Source: Candidatus Woesearchaeota archaeon (GTDB lineage: Archaea; Nanobdellota; Nanobdellia; Woesearchaeales; UBA11576). Taken from it: 22,672 nt of DNA. A program made the position numbers and the translations under genes. Every line of letters starts with the position of its first letter. Position 1 is the stretch's first letter. This document shows, one piece after another, positions 13,509 to 20,955 of this stretch. The notes below the pieces were generated by a model. The model worked only from the letters and a program-made list of their open reading frames with translations. It did no database searches and was not told the DNA's origin. The DNA is taken from contig JAHWIS010000070.1 in the NCBI GenBank assembly GCA_019322385.1, positions 1 through 22,672 of the forward strand, in the 5' to 3' direction.

Positions 13509-16013
13509 TCATTTTTTCCTTGAATCATCTTTACCTCCCAGGTTTGTCGTGCACAAGGCAAACGTGTTCTTACTTGTGCCGTCGATAAAATCACATCTGA
13601 AATCCACCTGGCCCATCTGGTGCCTGAACTCACGCTTGTCCATGGTGCCTGAGTCGATCACCAGCACTGCCTGGCCCTCCTTGAACGGACCTCTTGTCTC
13701 AGTTATCAGGTATACGCAGTGCAGCTCCACCTTACGCGACTTGTCGTCTCCAGGGAACAGCTCACCGCCATCATGCTTCTCTGAATCATACAGGAAGTTG
13801 GTGTGGCACAGCTTTCCCTCGCGCGTCAGCATGTCAGGGACAATGCCGTAATCGCCGTTGAGCCCTCTCAGGCCTCTTGCGAGGAAGCGCTGGGAAAGAT
13901 GGCTCCTGTAATAATCTACATTCTTCTCCAGATCGCCCTCTATCATAATGATGTCCTTCATCCTTTCAGAGCCGGCAGCAGTGAAGAACCTCTGGTAGAT
14001 GTACTCCCCTCTCGGCGTGCGGGCGTCCCTTCTCGTCAGTATGTTATGGAACCTCTTTGCAGTCACGTACCTCTCAACCAAATTCTGGAAATGACCTCCA
14101 AAAAAAGCAACCAAGACCTGTCTATCTATTGTCAGGTCGTCAAAACTCAGCTTCTCAAGAGGAATATCCAGCAGGCCTGCCTTAAGACCTTTTTTTGCGC
14201 AGTTGATAACAGTATCATTAAGAAGCGGCGGACTGGTCTCGTTCAGGTCAAGGTGGACATCATACCCCAGATCACGAAGCCCTTCATAAAATGCTATCTC
14301 CACCTCTGAATCTGCACAGCCGACCCCTACAATAGTGAGATGGTTCTCAATAATCCCCCTTTTGTGGATATCCTTTGTAAGGATCTTTTTAACGAAGTCA
14401 AGGTCCCTGCTTCTCGCCCTCAATTTCCTATAGTCATCTGCTGCTTCCTTGTCGAAATAAAGCCTCATCTGAAACTTCCTGCAATCCCATATCTCATCGA
14501 CCTCGACGCCAAATTCTTCAAGCAAATGCTGTCTGAGATAGTCAGGACATTTGACAGGACCGTTCTTTATGAAAGAATCATAAGATCTTCTCGACTTCCT
14601 CTCATTCGTGTCATACTTCCTCTCAAGCCTAAGGGCATTAGCCAGCTGTTTTTTTTCTGCTTCTGAAAGCTGCAAACCGTCGATTATCCCTCTCTTATAA
14701 AGCTCCATGTCCTCAAGCACCTGATGAGGTCCAAGCCCGAGCTTGTTGAAAGCCTGTACATATTCAGCAAAATCCTTTGCAACTGCATGGGAATGTGTCC
14801 TTATTGTTTCTGCTGAAAGATTAAGATACTCAATACCTATCTGATCTATCCTCTCTTCAAGCTTTGCTTTATCTTCAGGAATGTATTCATCGTCCTTGAT
14901 CTCCTCCATCCTGACGCGCATCCTTGCAGAACCCTCAAGAAAGCTCGCGATATCCTTGAAGACAGATTTAAAACATTTGTACTTCGGCCCTGCCATGTGG
15001 GTGCAAAGGTCAAAGAAGCACTCTATCTCAAAGGATTCATGATACTCAAATGATTCTGATATTGTTTTTACAAAATCTTGGACACTCTTCACTTCCTCAT
15101 CATCCATCAGGCCATCATCTGGAAGGAATTCCAGAACCTTGTCGATGAAATCAATGACATTCCGGGGCGTCTTAGAGGGCATTTCACCTATGTACTTATA
15201 CAGGTCGAAAAGGATGTTCTTCCGGTCCTTCTGCTTGATCTTCCTGATGAGCTGATATGCATCCTCGCTGTGCGGCCTTGTGAAAGCCTCGAAGTTCCCA
15301 AGTATGTTTGCCAGGTTCTTATACCTCAGCCTTGATCCAGGAGCTACGTTCCTGTTCCATTCTATTGCCTTGTCTACAATCCCCTCATAGATCTGCTGCA
15401 CTTCATAAGGAAGCCTTGGAAGTACATATGAGAAGCCTGCTATCGAACATATATCCTCCTCTAATTCTGGTACTGCTGCCTGTGATTGTGCCCGGACCAG
15501 CTTGTTCGCGATGTTCAGCATTATCTTGTTCTCGACGATATTCTCGATGCCGCCAAACAGCTTTGTGAGCTGCGACCTAAATTGGTCATAGTGTATAATT
15601 GCTATAGGAGCGCGCTCATCATTCCGATTGTTCTTCACCCAATTGCCTAAAAGGCTTGTCGCCCTTCCTCTTATCGTGCCTTTTGCAGGCAGAGAATCAA
15701 GCTTTTCTATGGCATAACTGACAAGCGCCTCACTGAAATCATTCATGAGCATCACCCTGCCGAGATAGAGGGAATGCTTTGAAGGCATTGCGCGCGAAAG
15801 GGACATGACCTTCTCTACAAGAGTGTCCCCTTCCTCTTCAGGATCATAGCCGGTGCTCCTATTTCCGTTGACACTCTTCGGGTTATGGGTCTGGCCGGTC
15901 TTGTAATCGGAATCATTGGAACCTCCATTGCTGTCGCTAGCCTGGAAAACTATTCTCCTGTCTGGATCGCCCTTATACTTAAACGTCATGCACCACCAAC
16001 CCGCATGAGACAT
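13509..16013 (-). CDS. Large protein with helical N-terminus and C-terminal EgtD-like methyltransferase domain
   Basis: About 834 residues. The first 550 are mostly helical with a Ser/Asn/Gly-rich disordered start, and I do not recognise a family. The C-terminal part reads as a diverged SAM methyltransferase: LTIVGVGCADSEVEIAFYE near 561-578 (motif I), VHLDLNET near 588-595, and LVAFFGGHFQNL near 636-647, which resembles the LGSxxGNF motif of the EgtD/Methyltransf_33 family. IIMIEGDLEKN follows. Amino-acid methylation is only a family-level guess. The start is uncertain: ATG 16013 is used, with GTG 16019 and ATG 15989 (GGTGGT just upstream) as alternatives. It lies between the regulator at 16047 and the second methyltransferase, probably in one operon. 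Confidence 0.65.
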   Translation of the reverse strand: MSHAGWWCMTFKYKGDPDRRIVFQASDSNGGSNDSDYKTGQTHNPKSVNGNRSTGYDPEEEGDTLVEKVMSLSRAMPSKHSLYLGRVMLMNDFSEALVSYAIEKLDSLPAKGTIRGRATSLLGNWVKNNRNDERAPIAIIHYDQFRSQLTKLFGGIENIVENKIMLNIANKLVRAQSQAAVPELEEDICSIAGFSYVLPRLPYEVQQIYEGIVDKAIEWNRNVAPGSRLRYKNLANILGNFEAFTRPHSEDAYQLIRKIKQKDRKNILFDLYKYIGEMPSKTPRNVIDFIDKVLEFLPDDGLMDDEEVKSVQDFVKTISESFEYHESFEIECFFDLCTHMAGPKYKCFKSVFKDIASFLEGSARMRVRMEEIKDDEYIPEDKAKLEERIDQIGIEYLNLSAETIRTHSHAVAKDFAEYVQAFNKLGLGPHQVLEDMELYKRGIIDGLQLSEAEKKQLANALRLERKYDTNERKSRRSYDSFIKNGPVKCPDYLRQHLLEEFGVEVDEIWDCRKFQMRLYFDKEAADDYRKLRARSRDLDFVKKILTKDIHKRGIIENHLTIVGVGCADSEVEIAFYEGLRDLGYDVHLDLNETSPPLLNDTVINCAKKGLKAGLLDIPLEKLSFDDLTIDRQVLVAFFGGHFQNLVERYVTAKRFHNILTRRDARTPRGEYIYQRFFTAAGSERMKDIIMIEGDLEKNVDYYRSHLSQRFLARGLRGLNGDYGIVPDMLTREGKLCHTNFLYDSEKHDGGELFPGDDKSRKVELHCVYLITETRGPFKEGQAVLVIDSGTMDKREFRHQMGQVDFRCDFIDGTSKNTFALCTTNLGGKDDSRKK

Positions 16014-16046
16014 GCGCACCCAATTAACGAAAATGTTTTGTGAACA

Positions 16047-16547
16047 TCAAAGAGCTATCTGGTTTATCCTTACCAGCTTGCCTGCATTGTCAAGAGGGAC
16101 CATATCGATATGCTCCCGCTGCAGCCATGCTGTGCCGAACTTCTTGTAGAAGTCTGCATGCGCGTCCTTGAACTCCTCTGCATTGCGCCACACAGACCTT
16201 GCGATTATCTTGCCATCATATGTCTCATGGCAGTCAACACAGTTTCCCCATTCCTCAAGTATGTTCTTGATTATCTTCTTGGTCTCGATCAGGTAAGGGC
16301 TTGTGATGTATATCCTCTGGATCATCATTATCTTGTAGCCGAGCGTGGGAAAGTTTGGTATGTTCACGTTGTAGAACACGCTCTCCTGCTTGAGCTTGTT
16401 ATGCAATCTCCTGACAGAAACCTCATTCAGGTTCACCAGCTTCGCTATCTCCCTGAACGAATAATCCTTGTTCTCAACCAGAAGCTTGAGAATCTTTTTC
16501 TCATTCACCTTCAGCGTTCGCCTTGCATCTGACATGCTCTCCCCCAT
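16047..16547 (-). CDS. Lrp-like winged-helix regulator with CxxCH motif (paralogue A)
   Basis: A 166-residue regulator. Residues about 12-55 form a winged helix (KKILKLLVENKDYSFREIA... SVRRLHNKLK). From about residue 70 there is an Lrp/RAM-like alpha-beta domain with YKIMMIQRIYI, then NCVDCHETYDGKI, then SVWRNAEEFKDAHADFYKK. The CVDCH could bind metal or haem, but it also aligns with the VxECHxVTG turn of ordinary Lrp RAM domains. It is clearly paralogous to the protein at 20107-20622. The start is the ATG at 16547 (leaderless from the TATA at 16568-16575) or the ATG at 16535, which has GGGGGAG just upstream. It probably heads the operon with the two methyltransferases. Confidence 0.8.
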   Translation of the reverse strand: MGESMSDARRTLKVNEKKILKLLVENKDYSFREIAKLVNLNEVSVRRLHNKLKQESVFYNVNIPNFPTLGYKIMMIQRIYITSPYLIETKKIIKNILEEWGNCVDCHETYDGKIIARSVWRNAEEFKDAHADFYKKFGTAWLQREHIDMVPLDNAGKLVRINQIAL

Positions 16548-16567
16548 AGATTATTAGGCAATCCAGA

Positions 16568-16575
16568 CATATAAA
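16568..16575 (-). promoter_or_regulatory. TATA box of the regulator/methyltransferase operon
   Basis: Minus-strand TTTATATG with centre about 26 bp before 16546, the first base of the regulator gene. Confidence 0.55.
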
Positions 16576-16590
16576 CCTTCGTGAGAAAAA

Positions 16591-16626
16591 ATGCAGAAAT
16601 ATGCAATGAAATGCAGCAATAATGCG
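16591..16626. promoter_or_regulatory. Phased ATGCA repeats, candidate operator
   Basis: ATGCA begins at 16591, 16601 and 16611, and ATGCG at 16622. The 10- to 11-bp spacing puts them on one face of the DNA helix. They lie directly upstream of the TATA box at 16568-16575 for the minus-strand regulator, where an activator or autoregulator would bind. Confidence 0.45.
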
Positions 16627-16681
16627 TTTTGATTGAAAAATTGAAAGGATTACGCTGTTTTATTTATAAATAGGGTGCAGC

Positions 16682-16757
16682 TGGTTTAAAAATGGTTTAA
16701 AAAGGAATCAGAGCAGAAGGGCTTAGAACAGCAAAAAGAGCATAATGAACAGAAAAA
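16682..16757 (-). terminator. Serial U-tracts, candidate terminator of the GGDEF operon
   Basis: On the minus strand, downstream of the GGDEF stop at 16796, there are four runs of five T (complement of A-runs near 16688, 16699, 16733 and 16753). Clustered U-tracts without a hairpin are the usual archaeal terminator. The two inner ones sit in a perfect 11-bp tandem repeat, TGGTTTAAAAA at 16682-16692 and 16693-16703. Confidence 0.45.
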
Positions 16758-16795
16758 GCAGATTTATGCATGAAACAGCACAATCCTCAGTTTAT

Positions 16796-17554
16796 TTATT
16801 CTGCTTCAGTACAAAGACCTCTGAGGTCGACCCATACAGATTCATCTATCTCTATAGGAATCTCTATCCCGCAGTCCAGTTCCTGCCTCAGCTGGTCTAT
16901 CTCCTGCTCAGCATTATCAATACTCAGGCCTACCTGTGCATTGTAGACAGCATCGACATATCTTCTTGCTATGTTTTCTGCCTGCGTGCAAGAGCAGCTG
17001 ATATCTATCACAAACTCATCGCCGCCGCTGTCGTTCTTCCTGTTGAGAAGGATATCATTCGGTCTTGGCGCTTGCTTGTCCTGCCGCAGTTCGTTCTTCA
17101 ATGCTTTTCCTATCGCGACAAGATAAGTGTCTGTCTTTTCATATCCTAACAATGCGTTTGCTTTCTTCATGTCATCGCCATCAAGGATCATTATGATTCG
17201 GTCATTGTACCTGCCTTGGTCTGTCAGTCTCTTTACTTCCACTGAATATCCTGTCCGATTAAGCAGACCAGTCATAGGATCATGCTTGAGGTTCTCGAGA
17301 TGTTCCAATCCATCTTTATCATTTTGCTCTGCGAGCTTCTGCTCAATAGTCAAGTAGCTCTGCACTGCATCGCTTCCTGTGTCTATCGGAGGGCAAATTA
17401 TCTCCGTGCCATCGTACTGCACAATATTGTACTGCCTGCACTCATGCTTCCGCTGCTTTGCATTGAACAATGCATACTCTGCTTCTGCCATGTTCCTTCC
17501 TATGCCTACACTGACCTTGATCACAACGCCTTCCAGGTCTTGTCTTGTTTTCAT
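16796..17554 (-). CDS. GGDEF-domain protein with apparently permuted domain order
   Basis: 252 residues. Residues 88-185 match the N-terminal half of a diguanylate cyclase: DPMTGLLNR (92-100), the metal Asp in ILDGDDMKKAN (Asp125, with Asn133 at the substrate position), Asp142, an RPND like the inhibitory RxxD (164-167), and SGGDEF (176-181). Residues 9-49 (IKVSVGIG, AEYALFNAK, YNIVQYDG) look like the segment that normally follows GGDEF, so the domain may be circularly permuted or the N-terminus may be the remnant of a first copy. Known members make c-di-GMP from GTP, which is rare in archaea. The ATG at 17554 lies 4 bp after the SPFH stop; a longer start at 17608 overlaps that gene. It is the last gene of the long minus-strand unit. 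Confidence 0.75.
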   Translation of the reverse strand: MKTRQDLEGVVIKVSVGIGRNMAEAEYALFNAKQRKHECRQYNIVQYDGTEIICPPIDTGSDAVQSYLTIEQKLAEQNDKDGLEHLENLKHDPMTGLLNRTGYSVEVKRLTDQGRYNDRIIMILDGDDMKKANALLGYEKTDTYLVAIGKALKNELRQDKQAPRPNDILLNRKNDSGGDEFVIDISCSCTQAENIARRYVDAVYNAQVGLSIDNAEQEIDQLRQELDCGIEIPIEIDESVWVDLRGLCTEAE

Positions 17555-17558
17555 CTTA

Positions 17559-18317
17559 TTACTCTTCCTCTTCAGGTACAGGGGCTGCATGCGAGTTTTC
17601 ACCTTCATGCGCTAGGCGGTAGACCTTGCACCTCACATGATCTGTTATGTAGAACTTATGGATCTTCAAACCCCACTTCCTCGTCGCAGTCTCACGAAGG
17701 GCCTTGAGCACATTGTCCTGGATCTTATAGATCACTTCAGGATCCTTCCACTCGTCATACTTGTGGTTCCTGCTATGCTCTGACAGCACTGCAATGGTAT
17801 GGTCCTGCAATGTCGACTCATAGTCATGCACCGCGGTATGCGCCTTGTAAAAATCATTGATCTCGTAGCGCAAGGCACAGCTGACAAACATCTCATTGCT
17901 GTCCTTGCCGTCGTCGTCAGTCGGCACGCTCAGGTTCTGCAGGTCAATGACCCTCTCCTGGACATCCTCTGTGACGATGTCATCAATGAAAGGGATGTAG
18001 AAATAGAGCCCTGCCCTGAGCCTCTTATCCTTTACGCGCCTTTTAGGCCCCTTCAGAAGACCTGTCCAAAAACTTCGCCTGTAATCTTCAGGGACATCAG
18101 GCCTGCTGAAAGGCATCAGGTATTTCAGCTTCCCGCCATTATCATCCATTACCTCTTTCTCGTCAGCAACTATGTTCTCCAGCTCCTTCCCATGGTACTT
18201 GATACATCTCCCTATCACGATACCCTTCCGGAAATGGAGCCCTTGCTGGTACTCGCGCACTATCTCCCAAAACCTGAACTTATCAAAATACTGGAATATA
18301 TCCTGGACCCATGTCAT
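17559..18317 (-). CDS. SPFH/band-7 domain protein
   Basis: 252 residues. The central part reads as a band-7/stomatin domain: RAGLYFYIPFIDDIVTEDV (about residues 101-119), RVIDLQNLSVPTDDDGKD, VSCALRYEINDFYKAHTAV, then a helix ending in KALRETATRKWGLKIHKFYI and TDHVR. This is the usual order of the family, whose members form oligomers at membranes and organise partner proteins. I see no clear transmembrane segment, so membrane attachment would be peripheral or through partners. An insert at about 55-95 is unusual. The ATG shares its A with the TAA of the transglutaminase gene (TAATG), so translation is coupled. The GGDEF gene follows at 4 bp. Confidence 0.8.
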   Translation of the reverse strand: MTWVQDIFQYFDKFRFWEIVREYQQGLHFRKGIVIGRCIKYHGKELENIVADEKEVMDDNGGKLKYLMPFSRPDVPEDYRRSFWTGLLKGPKRRVKDKRLRAGLYFYIPFIDDIVTEDVQERVIDLQNLSVPTDDDGKDSNEMFVSCALRYEINDFYKAHTAVHDYESTLQDHTIAVLSEHSRNHKYDEWKDPEVIYKIQDNVLKALRETATRKWGLKIHKFYITDHVRCKVYRLAHEGENSHAAPVPEEEE

Positions 18318-19723
18318 TATTGATCACCCTCCTCTATCTCTCCGTCGAGATCTACTGAATGTATCGAGGACCATTTGTGATTCTGGAACAGGTAGTACAC
18401 ATCAGAATGGTTACTGGTGTCGAGCTCCACGTTAAAATCAAAACTGTAAAGGTAAGAGTCGTCTACAAAATTTATGAACCTGTAAGGCTCGTAATCATGG
18501 TCTGCCCAGGTCGGCTCGACATGGATCCACCTGTAGCTTCCGTCCTTGAAAGGGATAAGGACCTCTGACCATGCATGCCTGCCGTCGAAATCTGAACCAT
18601 CATGGTTCGCCATAGACCCTTCAGCAAGCCTTGCCGGCACACCGAACCCTCTCAGGATAGATGTGAAAAGCGCTGCATAGTATTCGCAGTCGCCTTTGCC
18701 TGACTTGACTATATCCTCAAGGTCAATATACTCGTCCTTGAGCTCATACTCGAGAGCATCCATAGTCTTATCGAGCGCATATGTTATGATGTCAAGGACA
18801 TTGAATGTGTCTCCTTCATATTCATCGACGATCTTCTGTATCATCCTGCTGTCTGAAGGCAGCTCACCAGTGCTCTCTGTGTATCTCTTAAGATGGCCAG
18901 GCATTGCCTTGTAGGCAAACAGGCCTGCAACATCGCCATCATATATCGTTGGTACATCATCTATCTCGATAAAAGAACTCATGCTCAACTCAAGGCTGCC
19001 CTTGAAATCCTCTTCTGAGAGAATATCATCATCGACAAGCCTGCGGAGATCAAGACTGTACTGCGGTCTATCACTTCCGCTTTTTGGTCTTGTCCCTTCG
19101 ACATACTTGAGAGGGATGCGCTTATTGTTGACAGCTATCAAATCTATCGAGAAATGATGCGGAAAGATGTCTGGGATGATCGGCGTTATCTTGATACTGG
19201 TCCTGCTGCTGATGATGCCTTCGAGGTCACTGTAGTCAAGACCGTCTATCCTGACTTCAGAATCAATAGATATATCCTGCCCTCCGTCGACAGGCCTGAT
19301 GAACGGCCTCTCGTCATACTCGTCTTCGGTGTCGAACTTGGTCAGGTTCTTGACTGTGATGTTCTCTTCATCAGATTGGAAACCCATCAAGACAATCGAA
19401 TCCCTGATTATCCTCCCCTGGCTCCCAAGGGTGACGTACATATCTGAAGGCTTACTTGAATCAGCGTAGTCATCATAAAGAGAAATCTCCTGTGCGACAT
19501 GCTCCTCGTGCCGCTCCCTGGTCTGCCAGTCCCCTCTCGGGTTCAGGTAATATGATGCAAGGCCTGCCCCGGTCGCGGCAAGTACTGCTGCCAGCGCAAT
19601 GGTCTTTATCTTTCTCCACGGAGTCCACCAGGATATGTTCACACCGTTGACTAGCGGATCTGTTTTTTTCTTTGCTTTTTTCTCCTTCTTCCCCTTATTC
19701 TTTCTTTTTTTTCCTGAAAACAT
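18317..19723 (-). CDS. Membrane-anchored transglutaminase-like protein
   Basis: 468 residues. A very basic N-terminus (Lys-rich, 1-20) is followed by a single membrane helix at about 39-60, so the rest should lie outside the cell. Residues about 65-280 are beta-rich and unassigned. The transglutaminase core is at about 335-420: GKGDCEYYAALFTSILRGFG gives Cys346, GRHAWSEV gives His383, and HVEPTWAD gives Asp408, an intact Cys-His-Asp triad. Such enzymes are mostly proteases or cross-linkers acting on surface proteins. The downstream SPFH gene starts inside its stop codon. It is preceded by a 226-bp gap without a clear promoter. Confidence 0.85.
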   Translation of the reverse strand: MFSGKKRKNKGKKEKKAKKKTDPLVNGVNISWWTPWRKIKTIALAAVLAATGAGLASYYLNPRGDWQTRERHEEHVAQEISLYDDYADSSKPSDMYVTLGSQGRIIRDSIVLMGFQSDEENITVKNLTKFDTEDEYDERPFIRPVDGGQDISIDSEVRIDGLDYSDLEGIISSRTSIKITPIIPDIFPHHFSIDLIAVNNKRIPLKYVEGTRPKSGSDRPQYSLDLRRLVDDDILSEEDFKGSLELSMSSFIEIDDVPTIYDGDVAGLFAYKAMPGHLKRYTESTGELPSDSRMIQKIVDEYEGDTFNVLDIITYALDKTMDALEYELKDEYIDLEDIVKSGKGDCEYYAALFTSILRGFGVPARLAEGSMANHDGSDFDGRHAWSEVLIPFKDGSYRWIHVEPTWADHDYEPYRFINFVDDSYLYSFDFNVELDTSNHSDVYYLFQNHKWSSIHSVDLDGEIEEGDQ

Positions 19724-19726
19724 TTC

Positions 19727-19880
19727 TCAACACCTTCAGCTCCAGGGCCGAAACAATATCGGTCTCTGGATTACTTACCAATTCCAAAATCACTCTCAAC
19801 ACCCTTCTGCAGTCTTTTTTTCACGACGAGAATTCCCCCCTAGCGAGGCAGAGGAACCCTACCTTATCTTTTTCAACACC
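19727..19880 (-). repeat. Three copies of GGTGTTGA upstream of the transglutaminase gene
   Basis: Minus-strand GGTGTTGA occurs at 19734-19727, 19803-19796 and 19880-19873, each preceded by AAG- or AGG-like bases. The copy nearest the start codon would act as its ribosome-binding region. The other two have no gene after them. Otherwise this 226-bp stretch (19724-19949) shows no gene or clear TATA box. Confidence 0.3.
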
Positions 19881-19949
19881 TTGATGCATATCAACAGCAT
19901 AGCGGACAATATAGCCACCTCATATCTCACGCCATGTGATGCAGCGCTG

Positions 19950-20138
19950 TTACTTGACCTTCACCAATCTTTTTTCGCAGACCTTGATTATCCTTATCCT
20001 CAGCCTGCTCTTCGGTTTCCTCTCCCTCCATTGCTGCAAGTCATTCAACAGGGAAAGGATCTCTGCATGCAAAACAAATCTCTTCCGTCTCAGATACCTT
20101 ACAACTCTATCCTTCAGGTTTCTTATCCTCCAGATCAT
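19950..20138 (-). CDS. Hypothetical 62-residue basic protein
   Basis: Not recognised. The product is short and strongly basic (many Arg and Lys), probably one or two amphipathic helices (VVRYLRRKRFVLHAEILSLL then NDLQQWRERK). It overlaps the end of the regulator at 20107-20622 by about 32 bp in another frame, which is common for coupled genes in this cluster. AGGAG lies about 14 bp before the ATG at 20138. A hydrophobic plus-strand ORF across the same DNA is less likely given the strand of all neighbours. Support is moderate only. Confidence 0.45.
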   Translation of the reverse strand: MIWRIRNLKDRVVRYLRRKRFVLHAEILSLLNDLQQWRERKPKSRLRIRIIKVCEKRLVKVK

Positions 20139-20622
20139 CTTTCCATAGGCTCCTTACCTTGAGTATGTTTCTCTGTTCGTTCAACGGCACCATGTCCACC
20201 TCTTCTCCTTCAAGCCAGTCCATGCCGTGCTTCTGATGCAGCCGTATCCTCGCGTTCTTGAACTCCTCAGCGTTCTTCCAGACGCTCCTCACGAAGATCT
20301 TGCCGTCGAAAGTCTCGTGGCAGTCTATGCAGTTGCTCCACTCAGACTCTATCTTCGACGTGATGAACGGTACATCAGGCAAAGACTTGTTCTTGACACT
20401 GAGTCTCTGGATTATCATGACCTTATACCCGAGAAGGGCATAGTTCGGAAGTATGAGCTGCGAGCATGCGTTCTCTGCAAATAGCCTGTTGTAGAGCCGT
20501 CTTGCAGTCTGATCGTCGACATCTGCAGCTTTCGCTATCTCCTTAGGGGTCGCGTTCACATTCCTTGTTATGCAGTCAAGTATCCTCTTCTCCTTATCAT
20601 CGAGCTTATAGATCTTGACCAC
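20107..20622 (-). CDS. Lrp-like winged-helix regulator with CxxCH motif (paralogue B)
   Basis: 171 residues, paralogous to the regulator at 16047-16547. A winged helix at about 8-55 (KRILDCITRNVNATPKEIA) is followed by the same alpha-beta domain: GYKVMIIQRLSV, NCIDCHETFDGKI, SVWKNAEEFKNARI and a closing VDMVPLNE. The start is GTG at 20622: an in-frame TGA lies 15 bp upstream and no other start fits, and AGGGA precedes it. It sits inside the operon, directly after the nuclease-like gene. Two such regulators bracketing this set of genes suggest they control it, possibly in response to a shared ligand. Confidence 0.78.
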   Translation of the reverse strand: MVKIYKLDDKEKRILDCITRNVNATPKEIAKAADVDDQTARRLYNRLFAENACSQLILPNYALLGYKVMIIQRLSVKNKSLPDVPFITSKIESEWSNCIDCHETFDGKIFVRSVWKNAEEFKNARIRLHQKHGMDWLEGEEVDMVPLNEQRNILKVRSLWKDDLEDKKPEG

Positions 20623-20636
20623 CTTTCTTCCCTTTC

Positions 20637-20660
20637 ATTTGACCTCTTATTTGACCTCTT
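20637..20660. repeat. Perfect 12-bp tandem duplication at a stop codon
   Basis: ATTTGACCTCTT occurs twice without a gap (20637-20648 and 20649-20660). On the minus strand it covers the end of the nuclease-like gene; the TAA stop is formed at the junction of the two copies and a TGA in the same frame follows at the end of the second copy. Confidence 0.6.
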
Positions 20661-20955
20661 TGATCTTGTTGTCAGTCCCGGTGTAATAGTAAAGGCGCAC
20701 ATTCCCGAAGTTCTGCAGGCGGGACTGTATCTTCAGCAGCTGCCTCCTCGCCTTTACAGGGCGGTCATTGACCTTGACCTCATACACGTCAAAGTTCCCG
20801 TCGACAATGCCGACCAGGTCTGCCTCACCCACAATCTTTCCGGTGTAGACATCACGCACCTCTGCTTCGCGGAACACCAGCGTGTACTTGGACTTGACCC
20901 GCTCCTCGAGCCGATCTATGAGCTCACTGTGCTCTGCTTCTGTCCTTTTGCCCAT
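20647..20955 (-). CDS. Small PD-(D/E)xK nuclease-like protein
   Basis: 102 residues. The core motif of the restriction-endonuclease fold is visible: GEADLVGIV gives Asp46 and DVYEVKVN gives Glu59-x-Lys61, 13 residues apart and on predicted strands, with an N-terminal helix carrying Glu residues (LIDRLEERVK). This resembles Hjc-like or DUF91/VRR-type minimal nucleases. DNA cleavage is inferred. The ATG at 20955 lies inside the upstream 91-aa gene, overlapping its end by 32 bp. Its position between an AAA ATPase unit and a regulator is compatible with DNA processing. Confidence 0.7.
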   Translation of the reverse strand: MGKRTEAEHSELIDRLEERVKSKYTLVFREAEVRDVYTGKIVGEADLVGIVDGNFDVYEVKVNDRPVKARRQLLKIQSRLQNFGNVRLYYYTGTDNKIKEVK

